64,000 nt of DNA from Enterovirga aerilata (GTDB taxonomy: Bacteria > Pseudomonadota > Alphaproteobacteria > Rhizobiales > Beijerinckiaceae): assembly GCF_013044135.1 (NCBI RefSeq), contig NZ_JABEPP010000002.1:186001-250000 (forward strand), read 5' to 3'. The notes under the pieces are model-generated. The model saw only the letters and a list, made by a program, of their open reading frames with translations, was not told the origin of the DNA and did not search any database. Positions 60,100 through 64,000 of the stretch are shown piece after piece. The position numbers and the translations under genes were made by a program. Each line of letters starts with the position of its first letter. Position 1 is the first letter of the stretch.

Positions 60100-61100
60100 T
60101 CCGCTGCTCCCCGCACCACGAGTACGATCTTGCCGATATGCTGGCTCGATTCCATGAGTGCATGCGCCTTTGCGGCTTCGGCGAGCGGAAAGGTCGCGTG
60201 CACGAGGGGGCGGATCGTGCCCTCGGCCAGCTTCGGCCAGACATGCTGCTTGAGCTTCGCCGCGATCGCGCCCTTCTCGGCGACCGGGCGGGGCCGGAGC
60301 GTCGAGCCCGTCAGCGTGAGGCGGTTCCGCATCACGCGATTGAAGTCGATCTCCGCCTTGGAGCCGCGAAGAAACGCGATCGAGACGTGCCGGCCGTCGG
60401 CCGCCATGCAGGAGATCGAGCGCGCGATGTAGTCGCCGCCCACCATGTCCAGCACCACGTCGACGCCCTTGCCGGCGGTCGCCTCCTTGACGACGGCGGC
60501 GAAATCCTCCTCGCGATAGTTGATGGCGCGGTCCGCGCCGAGCTTGAGGCAGGCCTCACATTTCTCGGCGCTGCCCGCCGTCGTGAACACGCGCGCCCCC
60601 GCCGCCTTCGCGAGCTGGATCGCGGTCGTTCCGATGCCCGAGGAGCCGCCATGCACGAGCAGGCTCTCGCCCGCCTTCAGCTGCCCGCGGTCGAACACGT
60701 TGCTCCAGACGGTGAAGAAGGTCTCGGGAAGGCCCGCCGCCTCCACCATGCCGAGGCCGTCCGGAACCGGCAGGCATTGCTGGGCAGGCGCCGTGCAGAA
60801 CTCGGCATAGCCGCCGCCGGCGACGAGCGCGCAGACCGCGTCGCCCGCCTTCCAGTCCGAAACGCCCGGGCCGACCGCGACGATCCGGCCGGCGACCTCG
60901 AGGCCGGGGATGTCCGGCGCGCCCGGCGGCGGATCGTAATGGCCCTTCCGCTGGAAGACGTCCGGGCGGTTGACGCCGGCCGCATGGACCTCGATCAGCA
61001 CCTCGCCGTCCTTCGGCTGCGGCACCGGGCGGGTGCATGGCTTCAGCACCTCCGGGCCGCCCGGGCTCGTGATCTCGATCGCGGTCATGGTCTCGGGCAA
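60096..61100 (-). CDS. NAD(P)H quinone oxidoreductase, PIG3-like zinc-free MDR
   Basis: A 334-residue medium-chain reductase without the zinc site. ITSPGGPEVLKPCTRPVPQP opens it; AAGVNRPDVFQRKGHYDPPP is the PIG3-type substrate loop; SLLVHGGSSGIGTTAIQLAK is the NADPH motif (about residue 145); VVLDMVGGDY follows. Likely reduces quinones or enones. TTG 61100 has GAGGAG seven bases upstream; ATG 61088 is the alternative. A short coupled gene follows. Confidence 0.9.
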   Translation of the reverse strand: MPETMTAIEITSPGGPEVLKPCTRPVPQPKDGEVLIEVHAAGVNRPDVFQRKGHYDPPPGAPDIPGLEVAGRIVAVGPGVSDWKAGDAVCALVAGGGYAEFCTAPAQQCLPVPDGLGMVEAAGLPETFFTVWSNVFDRGQLKAGESLLVHGGSSGIGTTAIQLAKAAGARVFTTAGSAEKCEACLKLGADRAINYREEDFAAVVKEATAGKGVDVVLDMVGGDYIARSISCMAADGRHVSIAFLRGSKAEIDFNRVMRNRLTLTGSTLRPRPVAEKGAIAAKLKQHVWPKLAEGTIRPLVHATFPLAEAAKAHALMESSQHIGKIVLVVRGAAE

Positions 61101-61138
61101 GGACGGCTCCTCTCTGAGGCTGGATTTTCCGGAAGGCT

Positions 61139-61840
61139 TTAGGACCTCGCGGCCCGCATGACGAGACGCTTGCCACGCACCTCGTAGGAATCGAGGCGCT
61201 CCAGGAAGGTCTGGCCGAGCAGGTTGCCCTCCAGCATGCCCGGACGGGCGACGAGCGCGGGAAGGCGCCGGACCTGGATCGGTCCCACGGCAAGGCGCTC
61301 GAGCGTGATCGGCGCCGCGAGACCGCGCCCGTTCGCGGTCGAGACCGGGATGCGGAAGCTCAGGGTCTCGAGCTTGAAGCCGAGGGCCTCGGCCGTCTCG
61401 GCGGAGAGCACGACCGAACTCGCCCCCGTATCGAACAGGAAGCGGACCTCGCGGTCGTTGACCTTGGCCGGGACGAGGAAGGTGCCGTCGTAGCGGCGCG
61501 TCACCGCGACCTCGCCGCCTTCGCCGACCACCGTCTCGGGCAAGCCGAGCCCCATATCGTCGCGCACCGCACGCGCGACCTCCGACAGCTCGGCGCGGTG
61601 GAGATAGACCGCTCCGATCCCGCTCAGGAGCAGCGCCCAGACGAAAACCGCCCCGAGAGCGTTGCGCCAGCCGCCGCGCGCCCGCTCGGTCGCCCAGCCG
61701 GTCAGCATCAGCGCGACGGCGAGCAGGCCGAGCGCCGCCGCGATCTCGCCCGGAGCGAAACCGAGGATCGGGCCCCGTCCGGCGACGGCGACCACCCAGG
61801 CGAAGATGGCGAGGATCCAGCCCCAGCCGGCTGCGCCCAT
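61139..61840 (-). CDS. Retropepsin-like aspartic protease (TIGR02281)
   Basis: A 233-residue membrane-anchored protein. Three hydrophobic helices in the first 80 residues (WGWILAIFAWVVAVAGRG, EIAAALGLLAVALMLTGWA, ALGAVFVWALLLSGIGAVYL) precede a single pepsin-like lobe with the catalytic motif VRFLFDTGASSVVLSAE (about residue 140) and the LLGQTFLERLDSYEV end. Single lobes of this kind act as dimers. Its start codon overlaps the stop of the DUF1289 gene by one base. Confidence 0.9.
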   Translation of the reverse strand: MGAAGWGWILAIFAWVVAVAGRGPILGFAPGEIAAALGLLAVALMLTGWATERARGGWRNALGAVFVWALLLSGIGAVYLHRAELSEVARAVRDDMGLGLPETVVGEGGEVAVTRRYDGTFLVPAKVNDREVRFLFDTGASSVVLSAETAEALGFKLETLSFRIPVSTANGRGLAAPITLERLAVGPIQVRRLPALVARPGMLEGNLLGQTFLERLDSYEVRGKRLVMRAARS

Positions 61841-62040
61841 CAGGCGCTCTCCTCCGAGGCGGCAGGCAGCAGAAGCCGCTCCATCCGCTCCGGAAGCCCC
61901 GCCATGATGGCGAGGCGCTCCTCCTCGCTCATGCTGCCCCAGCGCGCGATCTCCTCGCGCGTGCGGCCGCAGCCTTCGCAGAGCCCGGTCTCGGGATCGA
62001 GGATGCAGACGCGCAGGCAGGGCGTGGAGACGGGCGCCAT
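61840..62040 (-). CDS. DUF1289 family protein
   Basis: A 66-residue protein with the DUF1289 pattern: STPCLRVCILDPETGLCEGC followed by GRTREEIARWGSMSEEERLA. Four cysteines suggest a metal site. The family is often fused or adjacent to other genes as a small cysteine-rich module; function unknown. It overlaps the protease gene start by one base, so both are cotranslated. Confidence 0.88.
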   Translation of the reverse strand: MAPVSTPCLRVCILDPETGLCEGCGRTREEIARWGSMSEEERLAIMAGLPERMERLLLPAASEESA

Positions 62041-62091
62041 GCGCCCTATGTGGCGTGCCCGCGCCCGTTCGTCACCTGGGGCCGGGCGCGG

Positions 62092-63615
62092 TCACGCCGC
62101 CTGCGTCTTCTTGCGACGCTCGACATCGACCGCCGGGAGCGCGTCGATGACCCGCGCCGCCGGGAAGGTCACGATGACCTCCGTTCCCTCGCGCGGCTTC
62201 GACCTGAGCTGGAACCCGCCGCCATGGAGGTCGATCAGGCCCTTCACGATGGGCAGGCCGAGGCCGGAGCCCTGCTCGGCCGTCTTGATGGCGAGCGAGC
62301 CGCGGCCGAAGGACGACATGACGACCGGGATCTCCTCCTCCGGGATGCCGGGCCCGGTGTCCTTTACGCTGACATATTGCCCGCCGGACGAGGTCCAGCC
62401 GACCTTGATCGTGATCTCGCCGCCCTGCGGGGTGAACTTGACCGCGTTGGACAGGATGTTGAGCACGATCTGGCGGACGGCCCGCTCGTCCGCCCACAGG
62501 CGGGGGAGGGAGGGGTCCAGGAACTCCCGGAAGGTCTGGTTCTTGGCCTTGGCCTTCAGCGCCAGCATGTGGCGGCAATCGGCCACGATATGGGCGAGCT
62601 GGACGGCCTCCTCCTTGAGCTCGTAGCGTCCCGCCTCGATGCGGGAGAGGTCGAGGATCTCGTTGATGAGGGTCAGGAGGTGCTGGCCCGACGCATGGAT
62701 GTCGGCCGAATAGTCCTTGTAGGCCGGCGTCGCGTGCGTGCCGAACACCTCGTTCTGCATCACCTCCGAGAAGCCCAGGATGGCGTTCAGCGGCGTGCGC
62801 AGCTCGTGGCTCATCGTGGCGAGGAAGCGCGACTTGGCGAGGTTCGCCTCCTCGGCCCGACGGCGTGCCTCGTCCGAGTTCGCCTTCGCCTGCTCGAGCT
62901 CGGCGAACATCGCGTCCTTCTCCGACCGGGACTGGATGGTCGAGAGCGCGCTCGAATAGAGCCGGTTCGCCAGGATCACGAAGAACAGGATCGCGCTGGA
63001 CGTCATCGCGAGCAGCATGATCGCGTCGAAATCGCGCTGGTTGGCCGCGATCGAGAGCGCGATCGCGGCGAGCGGCGCGAGCCCGAGATAGACCGCCAGC
63101 GGGATCGTGGCCGACAGGCTCGTCGTGACGGCCGTCACCATCAGGACGACGAACAGCGCAAAGCCGTTCGTCCCGGCTTCCACATGCGCGAGCGTCTGGA
63201 CCGCGAGGCCCCAAGTCAGGCCGGTGATGAGCTCGAGCAGAATGAAGCGGCGCCGCCATTCGGCGAGCCGGACCTCCTCGGCCGGCGTGGCGAGAAAGCG
63301 CTGCGCGAGGAGTAGCATCGTGCCGATCACCACGACCGCGATGCAGAGCCAGCTGGTGGTCTGGCCGATCGGCACCCATAGCGACGAGACAAGCGCGATG
63401 ACGGTCGCGAAGACCAGCAGCAGGATCGAGCTGCCGCTATGATACTGTGCGAAGAGGCGGACGAGCTCGTATTCGTAGGAGCGCTCGAGGCCGACGGAGG
63501 AGGTCAGCTTCTCGCGTGCGCTCCGCATCTCCTTGGCGAGCTTGCGGCGTTGCACGGCGCCCTGCAGCGCGGGGCCACGCCCCTGCTGAACGATCTGAGC
63601 CGTCAACTCGCCCAT
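62092..63615 (-). CDS. Membrane sensor histidine kinase
   Basis: A 507-residue kinase. About six helices lie between residues 62 and 220 (SGSSILLLVFATVIALVSSL, LCIAVVVIGTMLLLAQ and others) and form the sensor. The HisKA box is FLATMSHELRTPLNAILGFS (about residue 280); the HATPase parts are the N box IVLNILSNAVKFTPQG, G1 VKDTGPGIPEEEI and G2 EQGSGLGLPIVKGLI. No PAS or HAMP domain is seen. The HisKA sequence resembles PleC/PdhS-like kinases of alphaproteobacterial cell-cycle networks, but no response regulator is adjacent. Confidence 0.92.
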   Translation of the reverse strand: MGELTAQIVQQGRGPALQGAVQRRKLAKEMRSAREKLTSSVGLERSYEYELVRLFAQYHSGSSILLLVFATVIALVSSLWVPIGQTTSWLCIAVVVIGTMLLLAQRFLATPAEEVRLAEWRRRFILLELITGLTWGLAVQTLAHVEAGTNGFALFVVLMVTAVTTSLSATIPLAVYLGLAPLAAIALSIAANQRDFDAIMLLAMTSSAILFFVILANRLYSSALSTIQSRSEKDAMFAELEQAKANSDEARRRAEEANLAKSRFLATMSHELRTPLNAILGFSEVMQNEVFGTHATPAYKDYSADIHASGQHLLTLINEILDLSRIEAGRYELKEEAVQLAHIVADCRHMLALKAKAKNQTFREFLDPSLPRLWADERAVRQIVLNILSNAVKFTPQGGEITIKVGWTSSGGQYVSVKDTGPGIPEEEIPVVMSSFGRGSLAIKTAEQGSGLGLPIVKGLIDLHGGGFQLRSKPREGTEVIVTFPAARVIDALPAVDVERRKKTQAA

Positions 63616-63736
63616 TTACGCACGCACACTCGCCGGGGTTACGCGCCGGTTCGAGCATCATGCTTCGGAAACGTTAACCTCCTCCTGACGATATCCGTAA
63701 AGTCGACGTTCACCGGGCGGGCCTCTTTGGCGCCCC

Positions 63737-64000
63737 ATGCTTCGTCGCCTGGACGGTCTTATCGCGACCCTGGTCCTGGTCGCGCTCGCGATCGGGGCCG
63801 TGTCTGTCCGGCGCGAACCGGAACGCCTCGCCGGCGACGTGCGGGTCGTCGACGGCGACACGATCGAGCTCGGCGGACGGCGGCTCCGCATCGCCGGGAT
63901 CGATGCGCCGGAGCTCCGTCAGACCTGCGAGCGGGGAGGGGAACTCTATCGCTGCGGCGAGACGGCCCGGGAGGAGCTGCGCCGGCTCGCCGGACCCGGC
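63737..64000 (+). CDS. Thermonuclease (SNase) family protein, 3' truncated by window
   Basis: First 88 codons of an exported or membrane-tethered nuclease: hydrophobic start GLIATLVLVALAIGAVSV, then the SNase fold with VRVVDGDTIELGGRRLRIAG and IDAPELRQTCERGG, where the V-D-G-D-T and G-I-D-A-P-E motifs carry calcium ligands. YRCGETAREELRRL follows the family pattern. The gene runs off the right edge. Confidence 0.9.
   Translation, partial: MLRRLDGLIATLVLVALAIGAVSVRREPERLAGDVRVVDGDTIELGGRRLRIAGIDAPELRQTCERGGELYRCGETAREELRRLAGPG

Overview
The window reads as one chromosomal segment of a high-GC (roughly two thirds G+C by eye) alphaproteobacterium of the Hyphomicrobiales (Rhizobiales). Several traits point towards Methylobacteriaceae or close relatives: a tungsten-type NAD formate dehydrogenase in beta-alpha gene order (as Fdh1 of Methylobacterium extorquens), a PanE-like reductase next to oxalate genes, a methylsuccinyl-CoA dehydrogenase of the ethylmalonyl-CoA pathway, a TIGR02302-type membrane protein and a divergent tyrS/anmK pair. 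No genus can be fixed from the sequence alone.

Layout. 1-13.2 kb is housekeeping: the 3' part of pdhC, a deoxyribosyltransferase-like gene, pcm, an inactive LytM-type lipoprotein and an active M23 peptidase, a PrxQ peroxiredoxin, a very large AsmA/YhdP-like envelope protein, an orphan hcp, and tyrS/anmK. About 13.2-19.6 kb is an accessory patch bounded by tRNA-Lys(CUU) on the left and tRNA-Leu(CAA) plus a broken tRNA-Leu half-gene on the right. It holds a RidA/TetR pair with two clear operator-like repeats, a MarR/hydrolase/flavin monooxygenase cluster, and decayed remains of two transposases, a VOC protein and an HxlR regulator.

19.6-40.6 kb returns to core genes: a DedA-type membrane protein, dsbB, an HNH nuclease, hbd-etfA-etfB-cobalamin adenosyltransferase, TIGR02302, lysA, an LptM-like lipoprotein, argH back to back with tlpA, methylsuccinyl-CoA dehydrogenase, two membrane proteins, a secreted hydratase-like protein, trmJ, a hydrolase, murI and rpsD. 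A secreted beta-helix/RTX protein behind an AT-rich gap, a chimeric hydantoinase remnant and a beta-lactamase-fold hydrolase follow (41-44.5 kb), then dusA.

46.1-59.7 kb is the most coherent metabolic block: an oxalate/formate module with panE-like reductase, fdhA, fdhB, an acyl-CoA ligase of permuted domain order, oxc, frc and a GntR/FCD regulator. Oxalate would be activated by Frc (or the ligase), decarboxylated by Oxc to formyl-CoA, and the formate oxidised by FdhAB for NADH; reduction of oxalyl-CoA by the PanE-like enzyme would open an assimilation branch via glyoxylate. Two identical 19-bp sites in the ligase/oxc divergent region and a related palindrome in front of the GntR gene suggest one regulator ties the module together. 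The window ends with a quinone oxidoreductase pair, an aspartic protease, a sensor kinase and a truncated nuclease gene.
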